Positions 1-8,654 of a DNA stretch of 64,000 bases are shown one piece after another. The notes under the pieces were generated by a model. The model did no database searches. It was not told the DNA's origin and saw only the letters and a list, made by a program, of their open reading frames with translations. Source of the stretch: SVEL01 sp964573715 (GTDB taxonomy: Bacteria > Bacillota > Clostridia > Lachnospirales > Lachnospiraceae). The position numbers and the translations under genes are program-made. The stretch lies in the NCBI GenBank assembly GCA_964573715.1, contig CAZNKR010000003.1, forward strand, positions 1 to 64,000, in the 5' to 3' direction. The number at the start of each line of letters is the position of its first letter. The first letter of the stretch is position 1.

Positions 1-822
1 TCTACGTGAGCAGGAACTGATGAAGAACCAGCGAACTGAGCATCTGAATGCATACGTCCCATTGTATCTGTCATACCATAAGAAGCTGGACCTGCAGCCA
101 TGTTATCTGGATGAAGTGTACGTCCTGTACCACCACCTGAAGCTACTGAGAAATATTTATTTCCTGCTTCAAGTCTTTCCTTCTTATAAGTACCAGCTAC
201 TGGATGCTGGAATCTTGTAGGATTTGTAGAATTTCCTGTGATAGAGATATCAACATTTTCTTTCCACATAATAGCAACGCCTTCTGTTACGTCATTTGCG
301 CCATAACAGTTAACCTTTGCACGAAGGCCTTCTGAGTATGCTTTTCTGAATACTTCATTAACCTTGCCTGCTTTATAGTCCATTTCTGTTTCAACATAAG
401 TAAATCCATTAATTCTTGAGATAACCTTCAGCTGCTGCGAATGATTCATGACCAGCTAAGAATGCGAAACATTCTGTATCTTCTTCAAGTAACATTTTAC
501 CAAGGTTACCATGACCAAGACCAACTTTTCTCTGATCTGCAACTGAACCTGGTATACAGAAAGCCTGAAGACCTTCGCCGATTGCTGCTGCTGCTTCAGA
601 AGCCTTTCTACAGTCTTTCTTAATAGCGATAGCTGCACCTACGATGTAAGCCCAACATGCGTTTTCGAAACAAATTGGCTGGATACCTTTAATCATATCA
701 TAAATGTTTAATCCAGCATCCTTTGTGATTTTTTCTGCTTCTTCAATAGAAGCGATTCCGTACTTATTTAACACAGGGTTAATCTGTGGAATTCTTCTTT
801 CATATGATTCAAATAATGCCAT
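1..822 (-). pseudogene. GGGtGRT family protein, disrupted by an internal deletion and frameshift; runs off the window edge
   Basis: The reading frame opens with MALFESYERRIPQINPV behind a strong SD (AGGAGG, 7 nt upstream of ATG 820-822). It is collinear with the clostridial GGGtGRT family up to AGHESFAAAEG, then hits a stop at 409-411. The rest of the family sequence continues in another frame just downstream: ISRINGFTYVETEMDY near 370-415, and the name-giving SGGGTGRTLHPDNMAAG near 95-150. The stretch normally lying between AAEG and ISRING (I estimate 25-30 residues) is missing, so one deletion explains both the loss and the frameshift. Family function is unknown. It is characteristically paired with the NifU-like scaffold gene lying 18 bp upstream here. 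The C-terminus is outside the window. An assembly error is the alternative to a real lesion. Confidence 0.85.
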
Positions 823-840
823 TGTAATGTCCTCCTTCTA

Positions 841-1533
841 TTATTCCTGTCTTGGATCGATAATCTTAACAGCATCTGCAACTCTACCATACTGTCCTTT
901 AGCCTTTTCCCAAGCTGTTGTAGGATCATCACCCTTTTTAATAAAGTCTGTCATCTTTCCAAGACTTACAAACTGGTAACCAATAATCTGATCATCAGCA
1001 TCAAGAGCGATACCTGTAACATATCCTTCAGCCATTTCAAGGTAACGAGGACCCTTTTTGAGAGTTCCGTACATTGTACCAACCTGTGAACGAAGACCTT
1101 TACCTAAATCTTCAAGACCAGCACCAATAGCAAGTCCATCTTCTGAGAATGCACTCTGTGTACGTCCGTAAACGATCTGTAAGAATAATTCTCTCATTGC
1201 TGTATTGATAGCGTCACAAACTAAGTCTGTATTCAAAGCTTCCATAACTGTTAAACCTGGGAGTAATTCAGATGCCATAGCTGCTGAATGTGTCATACCA
1301 GAACAACCAATAGTCTCAACTAAAGCTTCCTGAATAACACCTTCCTTAACATTAAGAGTAAGCTTACAAGCACCCTGCTGAGGAGCACACCAGCCAATAC
1401 CGTGTGTGAAACCTGAAATATCCTTTACTTCTTTATTTTTTACCCAGTTACCTTCTGTAGGTACTGGAGCTGCGCCATGATGAACGCCTTGTGCCACTGG
1501 ACACATTTTTTCAACTTCGTTAGTGTAAATCAT
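841..1533 (-). CDS. NifU/IscU-like iron-sulfur cluster assembly scaffold domain protein
   Basis: The protein has 230 residues. Family knowledge links it to iron-sulfur cluster scaffold (NifU N-terminal-like) proteins that sit directly upstream of GGGtGRT genes in Clostridia. Visible cysteines are in the motifs WCAPQQGACK, TIGCSGMTHSAAM and LVCDAIN, plausible metal or cluster ligands. The tail is IIDPRQE. I chose ATG 1531-1533 because GAAAGGAG lies just upstream; an upstream in-frame extension has no SD. The gene is co-directional with the GGGtGRT gene, with 18 bp between them, so they are probably one operon. The scaffold gene itself looks intact although its partner is broken. The precise client of the scaffold is unknown. 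Confidence 0.75.
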   Translation of the reverse strand: MIYTNEVEKMCPVAQGVHHGAAPVPTEGNWVKNKEVKDISGFTHGIGWCAPQQGACKLTLNVKEGVIQEALVETIGCSGMTHSAAMASELLPGLTVMEALNTDLVCDAINTAMRELFLQIVYGRTQSAFSEDGLAIGAGLEDLGKGLRSQVGTMYGTLKKGPRYLEMAEGYVTGIALDADDQIIGYQFVSLGKMTDFIKKGDDPTTAWEKAKGQYGRVADAVKIIDPRQE

Positions 1534-1696
1534 TATAAATCTCCTTTCGAAAATTAACTGTCGACCTATTTTCTCACAAAAAGACAAAATAGTCTACCTG
1601 TTTTTTGATAAATTATCTAAAGCATTTTAATTAATAATTTAAACCTTTTAAACAAATTGGTTAAACTATTTTTTATAAATTAGGCAAAACTTTTTA

Positions 1697-2248
1697 TTAC
1701 ACTCTACTTCCACATGTATCACAATAGGTTGCAAAGGCTTTTAGCTTTGCCCCACAATGATGACAAACATTTTTTTGTTCGTTAACTATCTTCCCGTTTA
1801 AATTATAGGAACCACCAGTTTTATATTTATCGTATTTACCATAAACCGAATCATATGTTTCATTCTGTCCATTATGTGTTCTGCAGGAATTTAGCTGTGT
1901 GCCTGATGTATTATTATAATTACCGCCTAATGTGGAATATGTATTTGAACTTCCATAGCTTCCTTGTTCTCCAAATGTTGAATGACTACTAGAATTTCCA
2001 TAATTACCTTGGCCATCAAATGATGAAGAACCAGTAGAACTATACCTTCTAATCATTGTGATAATTGAACAAAGAACAACACCAAATATTCCTAAAATTC
2101 CTAAGAAAATCAAGCCTTTAGGGGCTTGCGTCTTTTTAACTAAAACTGCGCAAATAATCATGCAGACAACTACTCTTATAATAAATGAAATAATGGTTGC
2201 CATAACAAATGAAATAGACGTACCACCTGTTTCAAAGAATATGCTCAT
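1697..2248 (-). CDS. small membrane protein with C-terminal zinc ribbon
   Basis: The protein has 183 residues. Two hydrophobic segments occupy roughly residues 10-35 and 42-66. A low-complexity Ser/Gly/Tyr/Asn-rich linker follows (about residues 68-150), with repeated GSY/STLG-type motifs. The C-terminal zinc ribbon has the pattern CHHCG...CDTCG, so four cysteines probably bind one zinc. The SD AGGAGGT lies upstream of ATG 2246-2248. Its layout (membrane anchor, flexible linker, zinc ribbon) is common among uncharacterised Firmicutes proteins; I do not recognise a specific function. The gene stands alone on the minus strand with about 160 bp before the next gene. Confidence 0.7.
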   Translation of the reverse strand: MSIFFETGGTSISFVMATIISFIIRVVVCMIICAVLVKKTQAPKGLIFLGILGIFGVVLCSIITMIRRYSSTGSSSFDGQGNYGNSSSHSTFGEQGSYGSSNTYSTLGGNYNNTSGTQLNSCRTHNGQNETYDSVYGKYDKYKTGGSYNLNGKIVNEQKNVCHHCGAKLKAFATYCDTCGSRV

Positions 2249-2473
2249 ATTTTACCTCCTTTTCTTGTCAATGTATTTATTATAGGCTATTTTTGCTTTA
2301 TAAACAATGCTTTCTTTTTTAATTTTGAGTTTCTCATTATCACTTTATAACATTTTATGATTTTTATTTTTAGGTAATATACATTTATATATTTTTGTGC
2401 TAAAATATCAACGTTAAACGAGACTTACATAGTGGTTTTCCACTTATATTAATATACAAATATGGAGGATTAT

Positions 2474-3007
2474 ATGTCATTATTTAATTCATCAAAAAAG
2501 AAAAAACAAAAGAAACGCGAAAGCCTATGTTACGATACTGATATATTCATACAGATTCATTATGTCAGAGAACGAGCTTGTGAAAAATACAAATATAATA
2601 CACTAGTACTTAAAAGTGATCCTGATAGAGATGCTTGCACTCTTTGGTATGAAGAACATGGCAATCCCGAAACCTTTGCGCAAATTGCCACCTGTTTACT
2701 TAATGATTCAAATTTTGACGAAAAGCAGCTTTGTAACAAATACTTATTAAATGATGGATTTTTTTCCAATCTTGAGGCCAACCCAAAATATCATCCTTCA
2801 AAAGGTGAAGCTGTTATTATTTGTTTTGCTTTTCACCTTACCTTTGAAGCTTCTAGAGTTTTACTTAAGTCTGCCGGATATGCCCTTGCAAATTCAGAAA
2901 AAACTGATTTAGTTATTCGATTTTTTTTAGAGAATAAGGAATATAGCGTAAATGATTTAAACTATGTTTTAGAACATTTTAGTCTTCCAAGAATAAAATA
3001 TTTATAA
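2474..3007 (+). CDS. hypothetical protein with helical C-terminal domain resembling one found on clostridial signalling proteins
   Basis: The protein has 177 residues. I chose ATG 2474 rather than ATG 2462 because GGAGG (2464-2468) lies 5 nt before it. The start is very basic (SSKKKKQKKR). The last ~80 residues (KGEAVIICFAFHLTFEASRV, LLKSAGYALANSEKTDLVIR, FFLENKEYSVNDLNYVLEHF) match a helical module I know from clostridial macro-domain, kinase and HTH-type proteins, usually written as 'LLxxAGYxLSxSxKxDLIIxYFI'. No catalytic motif is visible in the N-terminal half. It is a lone plus-strand gene ending in a bidirectional terminator. A regulatory or toxin-linked role is possible but not shown. 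Confidence 0.65.
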   Translation: MSLFNSSKKKKQKKRESLCYDTDIFIQIHYVRERACEKYKYNTLVLKSDPDRDACTLWYEEHGNPETFAQIATCLLNDSNFDEKQLCNKYLLNDGFFSNLEANPKYHPSKGEAVIICFAFHLTFEASRVLLKSAGYALANSEKTDLVIRFFLENKEYSVNDLNYVLEHFSLPRIKYL

Positions 3008-3015
3008 AAAATAAA

Positions 3016-3053
3016 GGTTCTATATGATATTAATGGTTCTATATGATATTAAT
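3016..3053. repeat. 19-bp perfect tandem duplication
   Basis: GGTTCTATATGATATTAAT occurs at 3016-3034 and again at 3035-3053. Degenerate AAAGGTT copies continue toward the terminator at 3081. It lies in the 3' flank of the gene ending at 3007. Confidence 0.9.
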
Positions 3054-3080
3054 GGTTTTATAAAAAATCAAAGGTTTATA

Positions 3081-3119
3081 AAAAAATAAAGGTTCAACTT
3101 TGAACCTTTATTTTTTTTG
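3081..3119. terminator. bidirectional rho-independent terminator
   Basis: The stem is AAATAAAGGTTCAA / TTGAACCTTTATTT with a very short loop, with A-tract on the left and T-tract on the right. It serves both the plus-strand gene ending at 3007 and the minus-strand gene whose stop codon (3094-3096) lies inside it. Confidence 0.8.
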
Positions 3120-3465
3120 TTTCTTGAATATTCCAATACAATTTACTTCTGATATACATTACAAACATAATAGCTATATTAATAACAAAATATAATAATT
3201 CAATAATAACAACAATATTTAAAAACATTGAATTATCAAGTACCATTCCAATAATGTCAAATATAATAATTGTTGCAATAGCTATAAAATAAGCCTTGTC
3301 TAATATTACATTATATCTGTTCATAATATTTATTTCATACCTACGTCTTATATCGAACTCTATATTGCATGGACTAATGGTTGAACAGTACTGAAATAAA
3401 TATGTACAAACCCCAACAATAAGTGAAACCGCAAATGTAAAAATCAAACTATCTAATGTATTCAT
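3094..3465 (-). CDS. hypothetical three-helix membrane protein
   Basis: The protein has 123 residues with three predicted membrane segments: residues about 7-25, 58-77 and 81-108. The first loop contains a charged stretch (EFDIRRRYEINIMNRYN). The C-terminus is basic (RSKLYWNIQETKKIKVQS). GAGGT precedes ATG 3463-3465. No family is recognised. It is convergent with the preceding plus-strand gene, and its last codons form part of the shared terminator. About 170 bp of AT-rich DNA with no clear signal separates it from the ABC-F gene. Confidence 0.6.
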   Translation of the reverse strand: MNTLDSLIFTFAVSLIVGVCTYLFQYCSTISPCNIEFDIRRRYEINIMNRYNVILDKAYFIAIATIIIFDIIGMVLDNSMFLNIVVIIELLYFVINIAIMFVMYIRSKLYWNIQETKKIKVQS

Positions 3466-3635
3466 AATAATACCTCGCTATTCTATAAATGTTTACAGAT
3501 TACCTGTTTTTCTTTATACATATAATAGCAAATTCAAAGTCCGTATTTTAGGTCTTTCAATATCGTTTTTAATCACTTATCAATTCTTTTCATCGTAAAG
3601 TGAAATTTTAAATTCCACCATATTATCTTTATAAA

Positions 3636-5189
3636 TTAAGACAATAGAGAAAACTCCTCTAGATTCCATACCTTATCCACAAGGCCATCATAAAATTCTG
3701 GTTCATGGCAAACAAGAAGAATTGCTCCTTTATATTCCTTTAGCGCTCTTTTAAGCTCATCCTTTGCATCTACATCAAGATGATTTGTAGGTTCATCTAG
3801 TAGTAAAATATTTGTTTCATTGTTAATTAGCTTACACAACCTTACTTTTGCCTGTTCACCACCACTTAATACTCTTACCTGGCTTTCTATATGTTTTGTG
3901 GTTAATCCACACTTTGCAAGAGCAGATCTTACTTCATATTGTGTATATGATGGAAACTCCTCCCATATTTCTTCAATACAGGTGTTATTTTTAGCTTGCA
4001 TTTCCTGTTCAAAATATCCAATACTTAAGTAGTCTCCTAAATGTGCCTTTCCAGATATTTCCGATATTAACCCTAAAACGCTCTTTAAAAATGTACTTTT
4101 ACCAATACCATTTGTTCCAATGAGAGCAATTTTTTCTCCTCGTTCCATTCTAAGATTAATAGGCTTTGAAAGAGGTGCATTTTTTTTATATCCAATAACT
4201 AAATCACTAGTTTCAAAAATAACCTTTCCAGCCGCTCTAGCATTTTTAAAATAGAATTCAGGCTTTGGTTTTTCTTTAGATAATTCTATTACATCCATTT
4301 TATCTAGCTTTTTTTGTCTTGACATAGCCATATTTCTAGTTGACACACGGGCTTTATTCCTCGCAACAAAATCTTTTAAATCATCGATTTCTTGTTGCTG
4401 TCGCTTGTATGCTGCTTCTAACTGTAATTTTTTAACTTCATAAACCTCTTTAAATTTCTCGTAATCTCCTACACATCTATCTAGCTTTTGATTTTCCATA
4501 TGATAAATTATATTTACAACGCTATTTAAAAATGGAATATCATGAGAAATTAATATAAAAGCATTCTCATATTCTACAAGATATCTTTTTAACCATTCAA
4601 TATGTACGGCATCAAGATAATTTGTTGGCTCATCAAGCAATAAAATATCAGGTTTTTCAAGTAGAAGTTTTGCTAATAAAACCTTAGTTCTTTGTCCACC
4701 ACTTAGCTGCGTAACATCTTTATCTAAGCCCAATTCTAAAAGGCCCAATGCTCTTGCTACTTCTTCTACCTTGGCATCTATAACATAAAAATCATGATTA
4801 GTTAACAAATCCTGGATTGTTCCTAGTTCCTCCATCATTGTATTCATTTGATCTTCGCTTGCTGTTCCTAAATTATCACATATTTCATTCATATGATTTT
4901 CCATATCAAATAAGTATGCAAAAGCAGACTTAAGAACATCCTCAATAGTCATACCTGCTTCAAGAACAGAATGTTGGTCTAAGTATCCTACACGAACATT
5001 TTTATTCCATTCAACTTTTCCTTCATCTGGCATAAGTTTTCCAGTTACAATATTCATAAATGTAGATTTTCCTTCTCCATTCGCACCAACTAGGCCTATA
5101 TGCTCACCTTTTAGTAATCTAAATGAAACATTCTCAAAAATTGCTCTGTCTCCAAATCCATGGCTTAAATTTTCTACATTTAGTATCAT
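3636..5189 (-). CDS. ABC-F family ATP-binding protein (ribosome-associated type)
   Basis: The protein has 517 residues and two ABC domains without membrane segments. The first Walker A is GANGEGKST (residues 35-43), followed by LSGGQRTK and LLLDEPTNYLD. The second is GTNGIGKST, followed by LSGGEQAK and LLLDEPTNHLD. The charged linker (KRQQQEIDDLKDFVARNKAR) between the domains is the ABC-F hallmark (P-site tRNA interaction motif region). ABC-F proteins act on the ribosome E site, as translation factors or target-protection antibiotic resistance proteins. The moderate linker and length resemble housekeeping YbiT/YkpA-like members more than Vga/Lsa, but resistance cannot be excluded. The gene ends 12 bp upstream of the start codon region of the next minus-strand unit and appears monocistronic. 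Confidence 0.85.
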   Translation of the reverse strand: MILNVENLSHGFGDRAIFENVSFRLLKGEHIGLVGANGEGKSTFMNIVTGKLMPDEGKVEWNKNVRVGYLDQHSVLEAGMTIEDVLKSAFAYLFDMENHMNEICDNLGTASEDQMNTMMEELGTIQDLLTNHDFYVIDAKVEEVARALGLLELGLDKDVTQLSGGQRTKVLLAKLLLEKPDILLLDEPTNYLDAVHIEWLKRYLVEYENAFILISHDIPFLNSVVNIIYHMENQKLDRCVGDYEKFKEVYEVKKLQLEAAYKRQQQEIDDLKDFVARNKARVSTRNMAMSRQKKLDKMDVIELSKEKPKPEFYFKNARAAGKVIFETSDLVIGYKKNAPLSKPINLRMERGEKIALIGTNGIGKSTFLKSVLGLISEISGKAHLGDYLSIGYFEQEMQAKNNTCIEEIWEEFPSYTQYEVRSALAKCGLTTKHIESQVRVLSGGEQAKVRLCKLINNETNILLLDEPTNHLDVDAKDELKRALKEYKGAILLVCHEPEFYDGLVDKVWNLEEFSLLS

Positions 5190-5201
5190 GTTTTCTCTCC
5201 A

Positions 5202-6422
5202 TTAATTTATTCTTTTTACATAGTTATCTGTAGCAAAGCTGTCTACATTGTATAACACTAATATATCAGTTACTTTATATTCTTCAATAAATTCATCAAT
5301 ACTCATATTGAAATATCTTAAATCTACAACATAAGTTTTTTCAAAATGTGCTGCATAAAGTGGTACTATGCAATTTGCATATGAATCCTTAATTATTAAT
5401 AGACTTTTGTTATTATTTACTTCACTTGTAATATCTACGAGTCCTGGGTTTCCACCGAAGAAATAACCATATTTATCTTTAGAATCAATGAATTTATCAT
5501 CAAAAAAGCTAAATGTTTTTTCTCCACTCATATTATACTCCATGCTAAATGCAATATTTGTTGGTAAATATGAATATATTGAATCTGACTTCATACTAAT
5601 ATTTAGTTTGTTATTTATAGTTCCATAAAAATCATTTGCAACCTGATTTATGGTAACATCTTTAAGCTCAATTTTTTCAATAGCTTTGTCCTTTGTCCAT
5701 TGCTCATATGCAAGGTACGCTCCAAATGTAGTCCAATGATGATCTGTCTTATAATAAATATATTCTTCATCATGAAGCTTAAGAGGAGAATAAGTATCTA
5801 TAAAAACATTATTTGGCAATATGCTAGATATTTTCTTAAGATATTCAATTTGATCATACGCATACATTCCGTCGTAAAATTTATTGGTAAGTACCGTTTG
5901 TGCAGTAGGCACAATCATTGCACTTACATTATTTTCTCCTAGCTTTAATGCATATCTATCCGTAAATGACCTTAATGCATTTAGATTTGTATTTGCAAGC
6001 TCACTTTCATAGTTTTCTCGATTGTGCACCTCTATATAATAATCGTCCTTACACAGTAAAACATTGTTAATCATTGACTTTCCAAAACATTTCTCAACAT
6101 AATTTCTCATTGCCACAAATGTGTTTCTCTCTGGGAACTGATCTCTAACATAAGCTTGATATTCTTTAGTAAAAGAGCCGTCAAATAAAGCTTCCAATGT
6201 AAATTTTGGTTCCGATGTCAATACTCTATTCTCAGTTTCAGAAAATCCCGTATCTTCCTTAAGCAAAGTACACCAAGTAAATATTCCAATAACAAGAAGA
6301 AAGCATATCGTTGTAACAACATTACCAATATTAACTTTTGTACTGTTATTTTCCTTGCTATGAAGTTTATTAAGTTTTTTATTGATTTTTTTATCACTAT
6401 CTAAATTATTTTTAATTTTCAT
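5202..6422 (-). CDS. DHHW family protein (AlgJ/AlgX-like, partner of an MBOAT acyltransferase)
   Basis: The protein has 406 residues. A basic N-terminus is followed by one membrane segment (about residues 32-52), then an extracytoplasmic domain. The motif KTDHHWTTFGAYLAYEQW near residue 220 names the DHHW family; related AlgJ/AlgX-type SGNH-like proteins transfer acetyl groups to exported polysaccharide. The downstream motif IIKDSYANCIVPLYAAHF fits the same fold. The gene follows the MBOAT gene by 8 bp on the same strand, so the two proteins probably form one O-acylation system: MBOAT moves acyl groups across the membrane and this protein acts outside. The polymer acylated is not indicated. 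Confidence 0.8.
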   Translation of the reverse strand: MKIKNNLDSDKKINKKLNKLHSKENNSTKVNIGNVVTTICFLLVIGIFTWCTLLKEDTGFSETENRVLTSEPKFTLEALFDGSFTKEYQAYVRDQFPERNTFVAMRNYVEKCFGKSMINNVLLCKDDYYIEVHNRENYESELANTNLNALRSFTDRYALKLGENNVSAMIVPTAQTVLTNKFYDGMYAYDQIEYLKKISSILPNNVFIDTYSPLKLHDEEYIYYKTDHHWTTFGAYLAYEQWTKDKAIEKIELKDVTINQVANDFYGTINNKLNISMKSDSIYSYLPTNIAFSMEYNMSGEKTFSFFDDKFIDSKDKYGYFFGGNPGLVDITSEVNNNKSLLIIKDSYANCIVPLYAAHFEKTYVVDLRYFNMSIDEFIEEYKVTDILVLYNVDSFATDNYVKRIN

Positions 6423-6430
6423 ATTGTCCT

Positions 6431-7852
6431 CTAAAATCTAAAATACAGAAATGGGTTATAACTGCCAGCAACAAGATAGGAAATGCATACAACAAAAAGC
6501 AATATATATACAATATTTTCAGCTATATATGGTAAAGCCTTTATTGTCTTCATTTTATTCAAAATATAATTACATACATTTTTCGGAAGTGATGTAGCAC
6601 CAATAATAGCCACTATGATAAATATTGCATTATTTGCTAAAAAATAAAGTGAATACTCATTATATATATCATGACTACCAGCTCCAAACATATAGGATAA
6701 GAATCTTCCTATATCATTTAAAGATTCAAATTCAAAAAATACCCATCCTACAAGCACTGCTAATATTGTATATAAATGTCTAATTACTCCGTGACACTTA
6801 TCTAGCATTTTAAGTAAAAAAACTTTTTCTATGACTATAAGAATACCAAAATACAATCCCCATATAATAAAATTGTTGGCAGCTCCGTGCCAAAAGCCTG
6901 TTAATGCCCATACTATCAAAATATTCCGTATTTGCTTTAATAGTCCTTTTCTATTACCACCTAATGGAATATAAACATATTCTCTAAACCACGTATTTAA
7001 TGATATATGCCATCTTCGAAAAAACTCTGTTATTGACTTTGACATATATGGATAGTTAAAGTTCTCTGGAAAATTAAATCCAAACATCTTACCAAGTCCT
7101 ATTGCCATAATGGAATATCCACTAAAATCATAATATATTTGCAACGAAAATGAAATAATACCAATCCAGGCTAAAAGCATGGTCATATCCCCATCTCCTA
7201 AGCCTTTAACAACAGTCCATATGGCACCTACATTATTGGCCAAAAGAACCTTTTTTCCTAGGCCAATAATAAAATATCTTACACCTAATGCAAAGTCATT
7301 TGTATTTTCTTTTCTATGAGTTAATTCCTTTGCAACTGTCTTATACTGAACAATTGGTCCGGCAATAAGCTGTGGAAACATTGCAACATATGCACCAAAA
7401 TTAATAATATTTTTTTGTGGTTTTTCATCGGTCATATAAATATCAAGAGTATATGACATAGTTTGAAATGTATAAAATGAAATTCCAATAGGTAATGCAA
7501 TATTTAGTAGTTCATTTGATAATCCAAAAATATTATTAATGGAACCTATAAAGAAATCTGCGTACTTAAAAAAACCTAATAGACCAAGGTTTATCATTAC
7601 TGAAATAATAACAAACATCTTGGCCTTTTTTAGATTTCCCTGACTTTTAAACTTGTAAACTAGCATACCATTTATATAATCTACTAATGTAGAAAATAAC
7701 ATTAATACCACATAAACAGGCTCGCCCCATGCATAGAACACAAGACTAGTAAAAAACAGAACACCATTACGAAGTTTTTTAGGTGAAACAAAATACAAAA
7801 TCAAAACTATAGGTAAAAACCTAAACAGAAAAATTAAGTCACTGAATACCAT
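6431..7852 (-). CDS. MBOAT family membrane O-acyltransferase (AlgI/DltB-like)
   Basis: The protein has 473 residues, highly hydrophobic throughout with about ten or more membrane segments. Signature regions include YDFSGYSIMAIGLGKMFGFN, FFRRWHISLNTWFREYVYIP and LTGFWHGAANNFIIWG; the histidine in FWHGA is the conserved MBOAT catalytic residue. AlgI-type MBOATs pass acetyl groups to extracytoplasmic acceptors. It is operon-linked to the DHHW gene downstream and to a DUF4358 lipoprotein gene upstream (12 bp). No D-alanyl carrier or dlt genes are nearby, so an AlgI-like role fits better than DltB. Confidence 0.88.
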   Translation of the reverse strand: MVFSDLIFLFRFLPIVLILYFVSPKKLRNGVLFFTSLVFYAWGEPVYVVLMLFSTLVDYINGMLVYKFKSQGNLKKAKMFVIISVMINLGLLGFFKYADFFIGSINNIFGLSNELLNIALPIGISFYTFQTMSYTLDIYMTDEKPQKNIINFGAYVAMFPQLIAGPIVQYKTVAKELTHRKENTNDFALGVRYFIIGLGKKVLLANNVGAIWTVVKGLGDGDMTMLLAWIGIISFSLQIYYDFSGYSIMAIGLGKMFGFNFPENFNYPYMSKSITEFFRRWHISLNTWFREYVYIPLGGNRKGLLKQIRNILIVWALTGFWHGAANNFIIWGLYFGILIVIEKVFLLKMLDKCHGVIRHLYTILAVLVGWVFFEFESLNDIGRFLSYMFGAGSHDIYNEYSLYFLANNAIFIIVAIIGATSLPKNVCNYILNKMKTIKALPYIAENIVYILLFVVCISYLVAGSYNPFLYFRF

Positions 7853-7864
7853 TATTTTCCCTCA

Positions 7865-8413
7865 TTATTCAAAAAACTTGTCAATGGTATCTACTGCAAT
7901 AGCATTGTCCTCTTTTGCCTCATTTAATATTGCCTCATCCCCTGCTTCCTCTGATTCAGATGAAATTACACCTAAGCATGTAAAAAATACATAATCACCA
8001 TGTCTTGTAACCTGAGATGACTGTATTTTAATTGCATTTGTAGGATACTGCATTGCATCTTCAATTTGAGATTTTCTGTAGCTATCAAGTATATTATATA
8101 CCTCTTCGCCCTTACCTTCCTTTGCTTTAACTGCAACAAATGTATCAATATTAAAGCTAACCTTTGGTCCTTGAGCAATAATCTCATCATACATATCCTC
8201 AGATAAGCCAAAAACTTCAGAAATATAAGCCGCGTCAAACTCATACGAAGGAATATAATCTTCCCCATATGCTTCAACTACTGCATTGTGAACATCATTT
8301 AAATTCACATTTTTCACTGTTTCATCATTAGAATTATTACCACAGCCTGTTAATGCCAATACACTAGCCAATGCTGTAGCACATAAGGTTTTATTTATCG
8401 TTTTTAAATTCAT
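7865..8413 (-). CDS. DUF4358-type lipoprotein
   Basis: The protein has 182 residues from ATG 8411-8413. A lipobox, LALTGCGNN, ends a signal peptide (Cys about residue 24). The mature domain (SYEFDAAYISEVFGLSEDMY, YDEIIAQGPKVSFNIDTFV, YVFFTCLGV) matches the DUF4358 family common in Lachnospiraceae. Function is unknown, but such genes frequently accompany MBOAT/DHHW pairs, as here, which suggests an accessory role at the cell surface. The start was chosen because it places a canonical signal peptide at the N-terminus; the SD (GAGAG) is weak. Confidence 0.72.
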   Translation of the reverse strand: MNLKTINKTLCATALASVLALTGCGNNSNDETVKNVNLNDVHNAVVEAYGEDYIPSYEFDAAYISEVFGLSEDMYDEIIAQGPKVSFNIDTFVAVKAKEGKGEEVYNILDSYRKSQIEDAMQYPTNAIKIQSSQVTRHGDYVFFTCLGVISSESEEAGDEAILNEAKEDNAIAVDTIDKFFE

Positions 8414-8524
8414 ATATATTTTCTCTCTTTCATTTTTTCTTATTGTAACCTCTAAAATAAAAATTCCTCTGGTAATTACATCCATTCTTCTCCCACAAGG
8501 ATTTTAACACAAGTTTAAATAATT

Positions 8525-8576
8525 ACAACTAGTAAATTTGATTTCACTATACAACTAGTAAATTTAATTTTACTAT
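8525..8576. repeat. 26-bp imperfect tandem duplication
   Basis: ACAACTAGTAAATTTGATTT... at 8525-8550 is repeated at 8551-8576 with a few substitutions. It is intergenic, between the DUF4358 and SGNH genes. Confidence 0.85.
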
Positions 8577-8654
8577 TTGTAGCCCAATATAACAAAATTT
8601 ATTTTAAATATTTCTGATTTATTATTTTGTATAGATAAATATCTCTAAATTATT

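Noticed and set aside
3636..5189. ABC-F gene as a definite antibiotic resistance gene.
   Set aside because: Housekeeping ABC-F proteins share these motifs, and the linker is not clearly of the Vga/Lsa/Msr type.
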